DNA of 64,000 nt from Amblyornis subalaris (GCA_018881555.1 JACAXG010000130.1:2303848-2367847), one strand, 5' to 3'. Numbered from the stretch's first letter, positions 1 to 12,170 are shown. Notes: generated from the letters alone by a model not told the origin. Made by a program: numbers and translations.

Positions 1-2267
1 ATAACATGGTATTTAAGAGCATTCCGCCTTACCCAGCAAATCTGAGAACTGCTTGGGGTGACAGAAATTACTGTGTATTTTCCTCCTTTCTCTGTTGTCC
101 TTTAATCATTACAGTGGTAGCAAAGTTTGCCTTCTACATGCCTCCCAATACCACTAAGTCTTCCTAACTCCTTGTATGCATGATTCCAAACTACTTATAT
201 GCATGATTTCCTAGTACTGCTCTCTCAGTATAAAAAGCTGGAGAGCATGGAAAAGGCTGGAAATGGTTTACATACATAAATAACATCACCCACTCCTATT
301 GCTGGCTTGAAAAACTAAAATCCTCATATGAATAGAGGAACATAAAAATACCTATTCATTTACATGACGAGAAAAGCACTGCCTATCTAATTAAAGCACT
401 TTAAAAAAAATTTAATAACTCTGAACATGGATGCATTCTTTAACTTCCCTTCATAAATCATAGGTTAAAAGAAGCTAGACTTGGACTCATTTTCTAAAAA
501 AAAAAAAAAAGAAAAAAAAGAAATTTTAAAAAGGCATTGACAAAACTGCACACTACTGAGAAAGCTGATACATAATTTAGGCACAAACACATGATTAAAA
601 TTTGAGGAGTAAGAATATAACAAACATACACAGAGCACAGACCTACTAAGCTGTATTTTAAAAAGTATCAATCACATGGCAACTCTCAATGAGGCTTCCT
701 TTAATGCAAGAGCTACCAGGTGTTTGGTGGTGTTTGAAATAAAATTACTTAGGTGTTCAAATACAATGGTTTATTTTAATAGCTAATATCCAAAATCAAT
801 GCACTGAAACTGTCTCTCTTTCAGTGCTGTTTCTGCTAAATCCATTCCTTAAAAATAAAGGTAAAATTCCTTATTTAAACAATACTCAAAATTCTTCACT
901 CATCTGTGTGTAATCCCTGTATAAGCAGTACTAGAGGACACGGAATTTTGAAACATAGAAGTACTCGAGTTATGCTTATTAAAATAATTCCCCCCTCCTT
1001 TTTTCCTCCANATTTTTGCTTTTATGTTCTTCAATAACCTTGAAAAAAAGATTACTTTTATTGATTTCCAAAAATTGAGAAACTGTGATCTAGACTATAA
1101 AACANCATGAGCACTCTGTTAGTATCAAAACTGGCAATTAATTGTAGTGTACTGTTGTTCACATCCTTATACCTAATCAAAGCATCTGCATCACTTTTAA
1201 TACTATCATCTCATTCTCCCTCAGCATTTCATTGTACATTCCACAAAGTGAAATCACCACTTTGTTTTTATATATCCATTTTAATTTTGCTATTGTCACT
1301 CAGAATCTAGAATCCTTAAAATCTCCAGAAGTCAACAACTATCTACAAGCCTAAGATGAAAAATTTGACAAAACCAAGGACTATAGAAAAGACTTACCAA
1401 AAAAGAAAACTGTTTACACAGTTTTACATTTTAGGCACTAAATCTGATCTTTCTCAACATTTATTTGAGAAACTACAATGCCATTTTTATGTAAATACTG
1501 AGGCCCCCCAAAATAGCCAGTATTAAAAACAAAATTTTGCTACTATGAATCAGAACATCAAATGCAAAATTACACATTTTCCAAATTAAAAAATCCTGTG
1601 ACTTTGTGCATTTAGGTACACAATTTTCAAACTGTTCTGGATCTCATTTAAGGAGAAATAGGGAACTCCAAAAAGACTGAAGATTTTTGCTTTGATAAAA
1701 ACAGCTTCTGGTTTGAGGAAAAAAAAAAAAGGTAGTTTTTTGCTTGTTGTGTTTTGGTTTTTAATAAAAAGTGAATGAACTGCCGCCTTCTGAAAATTAA
1801 AAATAAAGAACCTTCTAGGTCTGATCTTATCAAAACAATACACCTCCATTGTTCAGCTTAGAATGGTCTCACACGCTAGTATTAGTGCCCCTCATGAAGA
1901 CAAAACAGTGAATTATGGTTTTATTTAGAGAAAAAGCTATTGATTTATATTCTTCCAAAGTTGTTAACATTCTCATGAGGGTAAATTTAAACCTTTTTCT
2001 AGAGGCAATTTACTTTTCCAATGCACCTTCTTATTTTCAGCAAAGGGTGAAAAAGAAGAAAGCAAATAAAAGATCTGTTTACTTGATTAGAATGCTTTAA
2101 TTATTCAGGAACTAGTGCCATATGAACTGATTAAACTAAAGTATGTGATATATTCCATAATGGTTTCACACAGGTGCTTTGTCTTTTTGACCTGGGAATA
2201 CGCCAAAATAATTTACTTGTACTTTAATCTCCCTGGCAAAGCATAAAGACTCCCAGTTCTAACTCAC
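1..2267 (-). other. BAZ2B intron, left part, no exon seen
   Basis: This is intronic sequence downstream (in BAZ2B direction) of the candidate cassette exon. I looked for the next BAZ2B coding exon, which in other vertebrates continues after the INPCG-like end of the first coding exon, and found nothing resembling it in any frame. The stretch is AT-rich, with an A-rich tract near 497-526 and short A runs near 1720-1732. No repeat family is recognised. The short open frames here look like chance. Confidence 0.6.
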
Positions 2268-2339
2268 CAAGTATCATGGGCACCTGACAGAGTACGCAAT
2301 CAAGTTCATTGCGGACACTACTTAATAGACTATTGATTG
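2268..2339 (-). CDS. Candidate BAZ2B cassette exon (72 nt, in frame)
   Basis: On the minus strand a good polypyrimidine acceptor (CATCTCTTTCTTTGCAG) ends at 2340. A consensus donor (TTG|GTGAGTT) follows at 2267. The enclosed 72 nt is an exact multiple of three. The recognised BAZ2B coding exon ends in phase 1 (TGT G|), and with that one carried base this exon is open throughout, reading AINSLLSSVRNELDCV and then LCQVPMIL plus one base. The two other phases hit stops within six codons. A phase 1-1 exon could be included or skipped without shifting the frame. Against it: I know of no matching peptide in mammalian BAZ2B, where the first coding exon is followed directly by a different sequence, and chance pseudo-exons are common in introns. 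It could be a bird-specific alternative exon or a decoy. Confidence 0.33.
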
Positions 2340-4383
2340 CTGCAAAGAAAGAGATGAATTGGAATAAAAAGAGCCTCTGTAATCTAATGCATGCACTAAG
2401 ATGACTTTACCTTCTCTTTGTAAGAATAATTGCTCATTTTTAAAAAATTATTTTATTAGATACCACAAGAATGCATTTTTAAATTTGAAGATAATTTAAT
2501 TATCAGATTGAGACTGACAGACATTGTTGGGTTTTTTAAATATCACAGGAGTGAAGAACACCCCAGTTTAGAACTGGCCAGTATACTAGTGTACCTTGGC
2601 TACAGAGTATCTTGGAAATTCNAAGAAGGCAACAAAGTTGCCATTTCAGAATAGGTCATTCATGGCAAAGCAGTCTTCAGCTGGCTGGCAGTATAAACAC
2701 TTCCGAGGAATTTCTTTAGGACAGTGTATACCTTTTCAGAGTGGATACAACAGTAACCATAGTGGACTGTGTCAGCAGAGAAACAGATATAAATAAAACT
2801 GATGGGACACTACTGATAGTAAACTNCATTCCAGCTTGGTTTTGGGAAAACAAAGTGTCCTTGACAAAATATATATGCTCTTAAACATAAGATGCAGTCA
2901 GGCAAAGGATCTGACCATCAAAAAAAATGAATACGGGGAATTACTATCAGTCTTTTTAACTATTGGCTATCAGACAGAAACAAACCCTTTTTTTAAATAA
3001 AAGTTGGGAATAGAATTTTTAGAAGTCCTTTAGTGAAGAACTACCTGTGTTTTCTAACTAAGAACAAAACTGACAGTTTAGTATCTTTATTACATTACTC
3101 ATCTACTTCAGTCTTACTGTGTTTTGGCAGACCAAATACATATCCTATATATACACAGAATATACAGAACTACATGATGTAGTATCCACAAAGCAAAAGC
3201 AGCAAGGAGTGGTAAATGCGTCAAGGAATCCTCAGGTTGGGACCATACATTTATAGCCATATGGAAATTACCTCCTTCTACATTCTGGGAAACACCACAG
3301 AGAACCATTTCAAGTGGCATGGGCTAATGAACATAGACAAAAGATTCTTTTGGAGATGAATTTGTAGCGGAGTACTGAAAAATAGAACGCTTTTATTATT
3401 TACTCCAGAAGAGTTTTAGTTAAGAATTTTCTGGCTCATTTGAGAGAAATTAGAATAAATAGTTGAGACATAACTCTAGGTCCGCAGACATTCTGGTTTC
3501 TGCTTCTCAGGGCAGCCGCAAATGAGCAAATGCAGGATGGAGCCAGAGACTTGGAATCTACTCATTACGTAGTAGCAGGGCAGTAGAGTTTTTCAGTTTG
3601 GAGAATACACTTTTGCTCACTCTACTGCAAGAACAGAGTTTGTGCTGAAAACAGGATCACCGTGAATTTAAGCTGAAAAAGCTTCCTATTTACTATATAT
3701 CCTATAAGAAGTAGGCTAACAGGAACAATGTTCTCCAAAAAAAGATCTGTCTTCCAAAAGTTAAGTGAGAAACAGCAGGGAAGAGTTTACCATTTCTTTT
3801 TCTGTGGATGACATATGCATCATTCAGCTGAAATATGAGTTTCATTCACAAAAATGAGATTTTTGCATGGAGAAATCTTCCATATATGTTTCTGATTCAA
3901 GGTTAAGATGTTTCACTCAAGACTATCCAAGACTGTGGCATCATGAAATTAAATCTTTTCAATTTCAAGCTCCATTAGAAGAAACTATTCCTTCAAATAT
4001 AAAACCACAGTATGGGTTCGGCTTGAATGCTGAGAACATGATGTATATTCAAGAAGTTGATTATTACAATTTAATCTGAAAGTGGCATAGAGTTTGCTAG
4101 ATGAACTCTTTATTTGATCCTCGCTTTCACACCAGCCTTGCAAACAGGTTTTTTGTTTTCACGTTCTAAATAGGCAATTTTTAATTAACTTCATTCCTTC
4201 AAGAAGTAAGTACTATGTAAAATGTATTCACAGTAAATGAATGTCACCTGGCAAAACCAAAAAACCTCAAACATTTTTCTCTGATGCATCTGTGCAACCT
4301 TATTACATTTGACTTGTAATAATAATTACAAGTGTTGACAAACACTGAAATTACATTGCAATACAGACTTGAGTCATTTTTAC
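2340..4383 (-). other. BAZ2B intron between first coding exon and candidate cassette exon
   Basis: The sequence is AT-rich and unique-looking. The donor of the first coding exon lies at its right end (GTAAAAATG read on minus). I see no CR1, LTR or microsatellite of note. The open frames at 3114-3320 (minus) and 3867-4079 (plus) resemble nothing I know and are probably chance. Confidence 0.6.
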
Positions 4384-4537
4384 CACATGTGTTGATTGTG
4401 GAGCTCAGTGTCGCAGCTCCAGTGGAAAGGCCACCTTTCGAGACTTCTGAAGCTACCGATGGTGTCGAAGATGCTGGAGTGGAAGCAGCTGCAGTAGAGG
4501 AGACTGATGATGACGTTAACCGCTCTCCAGACTCCAT
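4384..4537 (-). CDS. BAZ2B: BAZ2B first coding exon (partial gene)
   Basis: BAZ2B is a large nuclear chromatin protein with TAM/MBD-like, DDT, PHD and C-terminal bromodomain modules. The family binds acetylated histone H3 and acts as a regulatory subunit of ISWI-type remodellers. Only its N-terminus is here: 51 residues beginning MESGERLTSS, rich in Ser, Thr and Ala, continuing STPSVAS and SKGGLSTG, and ending SSTINTC. From memory, mammalian BAZ2B starts MESGERLPSS and shares the later motifs in order. The exon has a polypyrimidine acceptor (CTTCTCTCTTACAG, exon starts 4539) and a donor after 4384 (TGTG|GTAAAA), leaving phase 1. Two 5'-UTR bases (4539-4538) precede the ATG. Its -3 base comes from the upstream exon; the candidate first exons end in G, which with G at +4 gives a strong start context. 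No named domain is encoded in this piece. Neighbouring coding exons lie beyond position 1. Identity is by recognition, not alignment. Confidence 0.9.
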
Positions 4538-4659
4538 ATCTGTAAGAGAGAAGATAAACATCTGTCTTCTATGGCAGAAAAGGAAATCGCAATGGACTAC
4601 AGGACTGTCTGTGCTGACTGTGTCTCAGGATCTGCACTAAGTTCTCGAGAGGTTCCTCT

Positions 4660-5130
4660 GAGACCTTCACATCCCATTAACAGCACCCATCCATCAGGGA
4701 ACCCAGCAGAACTGCAGCACTAAGGGAATTGAGTAGTGCTCTTCAGCGTTATACCACATTTCAACTTGAATGCCTCTACCACACCCTGTGCTCAGGAGCT
4801 CCATTTCAGCTCAGGTTGGGACTTTCAGCCCTTGCCAGAGCTAGCCCATCGCTCTTGCAGCCTGCCTGTGCCCCTGCCTCTTGGCTACATCCCACGTTCT
4901 AGCTTCCCTCAAGGATGGCATCAGCTCCAATCTTCTGCTACTTCTGATCAGACAACTGGATGGACACTGGGCCTGACAAATTCCATTATTTTGTCTAACC
5001 CTGTGACCAGCAGTGTTGAGATTGCACGAGACTGTGCTGGAGTTGGGAAAAGCCCTGCCTGCATAATCCTCAACTGCCATCTTATCCCTCCTTGCACAGC
5101 AGCCCTACTCTTTGCTGCTGCCTGACAGAC
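4660..5130. other. GC-elevated block of unknown origin
   Basis: This roughly 470-bp stretch, just upstream (in gene direction) of the first coding exon, is clearly richer in G+C than the surrounding intron. It holds a 129-codon chance-like frame on the plus strand. The texture (pyrimidine-rich, with CTGCCTGTGCCCCTGCC-like runs) recalls an old LTR or other diverged repeat, but I cannot match it to a family. No good splice-site pair encloses it. It could be a decayed mobile element or a regulatory block. Confidence 0.4.
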
Positions 5131-5439
5131 AACAACTTTAAAGAACCTGTAGTGCATGCCAAGAAGTCCATACTTAGACTCTTAATTTAAGGAAAGACCC
5201 AGCAATTATGGTGAGACAGTATAAATACAAGAACTCCTGTAAGTCGCTAGGGGGTTTTTTGTTGTTGTTGTTTCCTGTTGAGCTTTTCATACAAAGTAAG
5301 GTTTTTATTTGTGCCATGAATTGTCTAAATCAAAAATCACCACTTATTTCACTGAACAAGCATGTGTATTTTAAGGAAAACAGACAGCAAAATTATTATT
5401 AAAAACACTAGAAGCAGCGTTTGGACAATACTCTTAGGC
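5131..5439. other. Intron, nothing recognised
   Basis: Ordinary AT-rich intronic sequence with a short GTT-rich run near 5261-5280. No gene or repeat family is supported. Confidence 0.5.
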
Positions 5440-5541
5440 ACACAGTGTGACTCTTGGGGATAGTCCTGTGCAGCACCAGGAGTTAAAACTCAGTGATCTT
5501 TGTGGGTCCCTTCCAATTCAGCATATTCTGTGATTCTGTGA
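5440..5541 (+). mobile_element. CR1 3'-end fragment, plus strand
   Basis: This ends with the avian CR1 3' terminus in forward orientation: GATCTTTGTGGGTCCCTTCC followed by TTCTGTGATTCTGTG at 5526-5540. It is a 5'-truncated CR1 tail of about 100 bp. It is the only CR1 in the window oriented opposite to BAZ2B. The left boundary is approximate. Confidence 0.8.
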
Positions 5542-7330
5542 AGTAGTTTCTCAAATACTTAAAAAATGCAGCCAAGTCAGTGATGTCTTTGCACAACGGC
5601 AGCAGCATCAACAGACTGACCCAATCTGCCAGAGCCACAGTTGACGGTGAGTCAGAACCAGAGCATAAATAAGATGAGCAAAAAATTTCAGAGTCCCTGT
5701 ACAATTAAAAAAGCCACAAGACTAAGTACATTGAACTCTTAACAGGGAAACTTCCAAGAAACCAGTTCCTGTCATGGAGTCTCCCTCAGAGACAGAGGCA
5801 ACATCCTTTCTCAGACTTACCCCTGAAATCTGACGGGGACAAGTACTGAATCCAATAACTGCTATAAAATCTCACTCCCAGTACTCGTAAAGCAGAATGC
5901 CAAGTACACAAGAAAGACCCGCTTTTCCAAATTCTATTTTAAATAATTTTAAAAACTGATATGTTAAGCAGCAATTCTAATCCAAACTTATATTGAACAG
6001 TGACTTCCCCAATGCACACTTAGAAAGACAGCATAAAACCTATTATCTGCTTCTCTGTAAAGCAGATCCCTGGTTCATCTCAGCCAGTAAAAACGAATCT
6101 TAAAAAGCCAAAGCAAATACAAAAACAAAATCAATGGAGAAATACAAAATATTCTAAAGATACACTGTGCCCAGTTTAACTAAATTTGTTCATTCCTTGT
6201 CAATAAGAGTTTTTATACATCNTAATTTCTGTGTACGGTGGGGCGGGGGGAGGTCTCCAGGCTTTGCAAGCTAGCAAAAAAAAGAAGACTACTTTGGGAA
6301 AGTGAAAACTGCTAACATGGGAGGTACAGTCTGTTATACAGAACTGTCTACCCTTTACAACAACTGCAAACAGCTGCTCTACCCACAACAGCACCCAAAG
6401 ACTTCATTGCTTTTATTCTTTACAGCCCAATTTATCACATATCATTTTCACACATGCAGAAGAAAACTGATTTTTTTTTTTCTGCAAACACAGAAGAATC
6501 AGCTACTTACACTGATATGGCACAAAAAAAGAGTATCTACTACTATACTGAATATTAGGGCTATGACCTTTTCCTTCAGAACAATAGTAGAAATAACAAA
6601 ACTACTTCCTTCAGAAAAATTCAGGACTCCTATATATATATACACTTTTCTCCAATTAAACATTTTCTATCTGCAGTTAAAGAATATTTCTTTGATTTTT
6701 AGCAATCTGTGACTATAATTAATCTCAAGTGCTACTCAGTGGAGGTAGGCCACTGGAAAATACTCTATATAGTGTATATTACACATATACATCCCTAAAA
6801 TTTTACAATTATTCTCAAGAATAAAAATTAATAAAAAATCTCTTTCATAAGGGATTATGGTTTAAGTTTGCATCTACAGACTTAAGTCTACAGCATTTGT
6901 AAACACATAGTAAAAAAAATTACTATCTTTAGAATATGGAGATCAATAAATAGACACAAATTATTATGACACAGTACTTCTGTAGTCACTATGAATGACT
7001 GAACTTACTTGAGGCCAACAAGCATTCCTTGTACAAGTACAAATTTGCTGTATTTTGGTATTCATTGTTTTAATTATAGCTACAGTGAAGTCATTATATT
7101 TACAGAGAACATCAGAGAAATTAGAAATACATCAAAATGGTATTACAGCAATCACTTGTAAAAAGGAAGGTACTTCTANACTTTAACAACTTTAACACAG
7201 TTCAAAACTCAGGACTGAAACTGTATTTTACTTATGTTCCCACAAAAAAACATCCAGAACTCTCAAATTTCTAAAAAAAAAAGAATCTGTAATGCTGTGT
7301 GTAATAATACCACATTAAAATAAGTCTTTA
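5542..7330. other. Intron, nothing recognised
   Basis: AT-rich intronic sequence with small homopolymer runs (for example T at 6471-6481) and a GGGGCGGGGGGAGG stretch near 6239-6253. A good minus-strand donor (GGG|GTAAGTC) lies at 5819-5820 without a convincing partner acceptor. No repeat family is recognised. Confidence 0.5.
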
Positions 7331-8662
7331 CCACAGAATCAAAGAATCCAACCTAAATGGGTGGAAAAGACCTCCAAGACCATTGAGTCCAACCTGCAAC
7401 CGATCACCACCTTGTCACCCAGCCCAGAGCACTGAGTGCCACATCTAGTCATTCCTTAGACAACTCCAGGGATGGGGACTCCACCACCTCCCCGGGCAGC
7501 CCCTTCCAATGCCTGACAATCCTTTCCATGAAGAAATCCCTCCTGATGTCCAGCCTGAACCTCCCCTGACACAGCCTGAGGCCATTTCCTCTTGTCCTGT
7601 TCCTTGTTCCCTGGGAGCAGAGCTCAACACCCACCTGGCTCCACTCTCCTGGGTCAGGGAGTTGTGGAGAGCCAAAAGGTCCCCACAAGCCTCCTTTTCC
7701 CCAGGCTGAGCCCCCCCAGCTCCCTCAGCTGCTCCTCNTGGTCCAGACCCTTCTCCAGTTCTGTTCCCATCTCTGGACTCGCTCCAGCCCCTCAATGTCT
7801 TCCTTTTCGTGAGGGGCCCAGAACCAGACACAGCATTCGAGTTGCCTCAGCAGTGCCAAGTACATGTTAGTGCCCTGGTCCTGCTGCCAAGCTATGGCTG
7901 ATACAAGCTGGGTGCCCTTGGCCTTCTTGCCCACCTAGGCTCACACATTCAGCCACTTTCACCAGCACCTCCAGGGCCTCTTCCAGCTTACCAGCCACTC
8001 AGCCCCCAGCCTGGAACACTGCAGCGGGTTGTTGTAACCCAAATATAGGACCCAGCACTTCACTTTATTGAATCTTATTTAGCTGTCCTTGGCCCATTGA
8101 CGCAGCCTGTCCAGATCCCTCTGCACTGCCTTTGTAACCTTCCTACCCATTAGGTAGGAACAATCCTGCCCGACTTGGTGTCATCCACAAATTTACTGAG
8201 GGTGCACTCGATCCCCTTGTCAAGGTTTTTGATAAAGATACTGAACAAGACAGGCCCCAATACTGAGCCCTGGGGACACCACTGGTGACTGGCCCCAACC
8301 GGATAGAACTCTATTCACCACCACCCTCTGGGCCTGGCCATGCAGCCAAACCAGCAAAGAGTGCATCTGTCCAAGCCGTGGGCTGCCAGTTTCTCCAGGA
8401 GAAAGTTGTGAGACACACTATCAAAGGCTTCGCTGTAGTCCAGGTAGACAGATCCACAGTCTTCCCCTCGTTCACTAGGCAGGTCACCTGGTCATAAAAG
8501 GAGATTAGGTTGGTCAGACATGACCTGCCTTCCCTAAACCCCTGCTGGCTGGGCCTGATCCCCTGGTTGCCCTGTACGTGCCGTGTGACCGCACTCAAGA
8601 TGATCTGTTCCATAACCTTCCTGGGCACCGAGGTCAGGCTGACAGGCCTGGAGTTCCTCAGA
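7331..8662 (-). mobile_element. CR1 LINE, long 5'-truncated copy, minus strand
   Basis: This is the longest mobile element in the window. The plus strand starts with the reversed CR1 3' end (CACAGAATCAAAGAATCC) and continues with the conserved CR1 tail (CCTCCAAGACCATTGAGTCC, then ACTCCAGGGATGGGGACTCC). It then runs back into reverse-transcriptase coding sequence until about 8662, so only the 3' third or so of a full CR1 is present. It has the same orientation as BAZ2B. The coding part is broken by frameshifts and stops, so it is not autonomous. Confidence 0.93.
8311..8628 (-). pseudogene. CR1 reverse-transcriptase remnant
   Basis: Within the long CR1 copy, a minus-strand frame of about 105 codons includes QGFREGRSCLTNLISFYDQV, the well-known CR1/LINE reverse-transcriptase block (Q-G-F-x-x-G-R-S-C-L-T-N-L). 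After it the frame is lost and homology continues in other frames leftward to a VDD-type catalytic stretch near 8180-8200. It is a dead copy. The function is inferred from family motifs; no intact domain remains. Confidence 0.85.
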
Positions 8663-11255
8663 TGTGAGCATCTAATGTATTTTATAAATAAGCATAGTTA
8701 ACAACCACCAACAAGTAATCCATGTTTAGGTCATAAATAAGAAGATATCCTTGGCAAATCAAAACATTTTTAATGCAGAAAAGTAAATTTAGCTATAATT
8801 GCAAGCTTTTAACCAACGTAAGCCATCTGTTTGATCAAACAGGAACTGGGAGAACAGTAATAAACTGCCCTTTTAAGCCTCCTCTCTTGCCTCACCCCCA
8901 CCTCACTCCTTTTATTTCAGTCTGCAGGGGTCTGGGAAGTGTTTTTGAGACAGTGCTTTTTCAACATTCAATTTAGCTGCTTGTCTAATGTCTTTAATAG
9001 AGAACTGGAGTATTGGTATTCCTGAATTATTCTGAATGGAAGAAATTATATTCTTTTCCTAGAGACATACATACTTTTGATTTCAAACTAAGTCAACCCT
9101 TAATTATGTTTAGTTAATTACTCTAACCACAGCAGATGGCTAACTCCAAAAGAGATAATCCCCAAAACAGTCATTAGTCAGGATCAGCAATAATTACACT
9201 GTAGACCTAACGTGTTCTGTGACTAAAAAAGTCCATACCAGCTACAGCAGATCCATATTCTTTTTAACCTCAAGTATAAATGAGACATTTGTTCCATTGT
9301 AGTGCATTTGGTCAGTCAACATTTATTATGAACTTTCACGATGGTTTTTTAATCTCCCATATTTGTAAAAGAGAAAAATCAATAAGTAAAACTAGGAAAA
9401 AACCATGACTTTTTTATTTACCAGGTGTAGTGATTTATGTTAGTTCCTCTCAATGCTTTGCCCAAAACTCCAGACATTTTCCCAGAATTGTCCATGGTGA
9501 ATAATCATCATTAATGCAACTAAACCCAATGAAAACAGAAAGTAATCTCTCAGTAAAAAGCAACAAAGAAGCGAAGTATGTGAAGGTTTATGCAACCAAA
9601 ATGTTGTCTTTTTGGAAAAAAAAAAATACTAATGTTTAATAATAATAGAAACACTAAAAAAATATACAGGTTTACTAAAGGAAACAACAGTCAAATCATT
9701 TTCAAATGTATCAAGTTGAAATTTCTTTACAGTCAATCACCTACCTATTCTATGCTCAAAATCTTTGCTGAAATGTACCCTAACATAGAAGAAAAAACCC
9801 TTTCTTACTCTTAAACAGGTATAAATGAGTAATTCCCTTCATGGGATACTATCATGGATATAGTATCCTATCAATGTTAGCTGGGATGTGTGACTACTAC
9901 TAAGTGTGTTTTGAAGACATCTAAACACCAGACTAACTCATCTCCAAATTCCAGTTTAACCTCTGAACTCCCATGTACTGCTTCATTATTTCAATTATTA
10001 CCTCTAACACAGTGAAAAAGAAGCTGGGTAAAAATATGCTTCAGTCTTTCTCAATGAAAGATGACCAAGTGAAGTCTGTAACAACTCTAGGACCATGAAC
10101 TAACGATAAGAGAGTCCCATAATACTGTGTTCTCCTGCCTTACAGCAAGGTATTTAATTGTACCATATCCTAATACTGTCAGCATGCTGCTAGTTCTTGT
10201 GTCAATGAGTGCTCTGACGCCAGAAATCTTGCAACTGATGAAAAGAAGCACATCAGAGTCTCTCAGAACACACAGTCCAGCACAGCAGAGTCCATGACAA
10301 ATGCAAAATGCAGTGCCCAAAAAGGGCATGCTCAGAAGGTAAATGCAGAGCACGGGTACTAGCTCAGAGGTGACTCAGCAGGCCAAGCAGTACCTGTGGG
10401 TTCCACACCTTCCACAAGGGCTACAGAACTAGGGAAAAATGGGTTTAAAACCAGTGGTGTGCCAAAAACAAAAACCACAAAAACACAAAACAAGCAAGCA
10501 CACTGGTCAAACCTCGGAGAGAAGGAAGTGAGGTACTCACAGGAATGGGTGCAGTTCCTTACAGACAAACAATGGACACCAGCAGCTCCCAGTGACGCTC
10601 CCTGCTCTGGTGACAAGGTCTGGTCACAGGTCTTCCAACACACAGTCTACTACTGCTACAATGTTTTACACACNGAGATTTTTAAACTCAAATAAAAGTG
10701 CCAACACAACTAATGAGATCCACTTGTCTCAAATACTGCACAAACCTTAAAGGCCAAGTTAGCTGCTAAATATTTCAAATTTTGCAGAATGCCACTACAA
10801 TTACATAACCTTCCATAATTTACTCTAAGTACTTTACACAAACTCTCTAGGAAAAAAAGCCACCACAATAAAACTTCTTTTACTAAATCAACCACAACAA
10901 TAAAACCTTTTTTAGTAAATCAACAGCAAGATTGGCTTGTGTTTTAAAGATGTTTGCCACGGTTTGGACAAACCATAACAATATCATACAAAGACACTTC
11001 TATGCACCAATACACTTAATATGTTACTGCCAGTTATACTGTGTGAGGCAGACTGTACGTTCCTGCATTACATTCTAAACAGGCTTTATAGGACTCCCCT
11101 GTCTCATATCAGGCCAAATTTAATCAGTGATACCACTCACTGTTTATTGCATCAGAATCCACAGCAGTGAAAACATACATAAAATCACAAATATATCACA
11201 TCACAATTCCATAAATGTTTGTTTTAACAGTCTTTACCCACATAAGGTGACTTAC
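8663..11255. other. Intron; contains a small hairpin and a tandem repeat
   Basis: AT-rich intron. A perfect inverted repeat lies at 9844-9852 / 9860-9868 (GGATACTAT with a 7-nt loop). A two-copy 32-bp tandem repeat lies at 10860-10923. A slightly GC-richer patch at 10360-10630 resembles no known family. No gene is supported. Confidence 0.5.
10860..10923. repeat. Two-copy 32-bp tandem repeat
   Basis: Copies at 10860-10891 and 10892-10923 match at 28 of 32 positions. Both have the form CCAC-x-ACAATAAAAC ... TAAATCAA. It is probably a local slippage duplication. Confidence 0.75.
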
Positions 11256-11315
11256 TAAAAGCCCCTTCAAAGTAGATCCAACTCTTAAGTTTGGTATAAC
11301 TGAGTCAGGACTAGC
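11256..11315 (-). other. Candidate BAZ2B 5'-UTR exon (60 nt)
   Basis: On the minus strand a very strong acceptor (CTTTGTTTCTGTTTTTGCCAG, AG at 11317-11316) is followed 60 nt later by a strong donor (TTTTA|GTAAGTCA, GT at 11255-11254). The interval contains no ATG, as suits a 5'-UTR exon between promoter and first coding exon. Only one of three frames is open. It is predicted purely from splice signals; an alternative is a chance pseudo-exon. Confidence 0.38.
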
Positions 11316-11940
11316 CTGGCAAAAACAGAAACAAAGAAGGCAATCAGTTACCGTTCTAGTATTTAGTAACATGCAGTGGACATTTTAAATAAACTTAGGA
11401 TAAAATGACATTTTAAACAACGCACCTATTTTGACTCTATCCAACAGGATAAACTCATCATTAGACAATACATGCAAAATAATTTGCAACTTGAAAATTT
11501 ATTTTCTCCTATTTTACAAGTAACTGTGTTACTTTTCATCAGAAATAAACATCACTTTGACTATTTCTGCATTCACGCATTTCATGATCTTCATGATTAT
11601 GATAAAGAAAGAATACTTACGAATGACAGAGGGCATTATAATTCACTTACTGTACATTCCANGGAGGGAGGAGGGGCACACAGATCAGGTTTAACTACAA
11701 TCCTCCACAAGCCTTGCCTCTGGATAAACCTCAGAAAATATTTCTGAAATCTGCATAATACTGGGCAAGAAATCTAATCTATCCAATTTGTACCACAAAA
11801 AGCATATGGCTATACTAAGTACCCGTGAGGCATCACAGCGCTGCAGAGAGGCACTTAGTGTTGAAGTGATCCAAGTCTACTCAAACGTTTCAAACCCAAA
11901 ACAACAACACTAAGAGTCTGGTTAAAATAAATATATAAAT
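11316..11940. other. Intron with clustered minus-strand donor sites
   Basis: No repeat is recognised. Two further strong minus-strand donor-like sites occur here: GTAAGTATT with GT at 11619-11618 and GTAAGTGAA with GT at 11653-11652. They lack clearly matching acceptors at a sensible distance, so I do not call exons. Confidence 0.4.
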
Positions 11941-12170
11941 AGAATCACAGAATAGTTTGAGTTGGAAGGAACCTTAAAAGCTCATTTTGTAACACACACA
12001 CACCCCACCATGGGCCGGGGCACCTTCCACTGGATCAGGCTGCTCAGAGACCTGTCCAACCTGGCCTCGAACATTGCCAGGGATGGTGAGTCCAGAGTCT
12101 CTCTGGCCAACCTNTGCCAGTGCCTTACCACCTTAATTTCTTCCAAATATCTAATCTAAACCTACCCTCC
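11941..12170 (-). mobile_element. CR1 fragment, minus strand
   Basis: It begins on the plus strand with AGAATCACAGAATAGTTTGA and then GTTGGAAGGAACCTTAAAAG, the reversed CR1 3' end. It continues CACCTTCCACTGGATCAGGC and CAACCTGGCCTCGAAC. A short (AC)n run at about 11989-12001 replaces part of the consensus. The right limit is gradual, and diverged CR1 may continue to about 12290. 5'-truncated, same orientation as BAZ2B. Confidence 0.92.

Noticed and set aside
4736..5125. 129-codon plus-strand frame
   Set aside because: No domain, no splice sites or conserved start; sits in an unclassified GC-rich block.
7445..7870. Several overlapping open frames on both strands
   Set aside because: All fall within the CR1 3' region and are read-throughs of repeat sequence.
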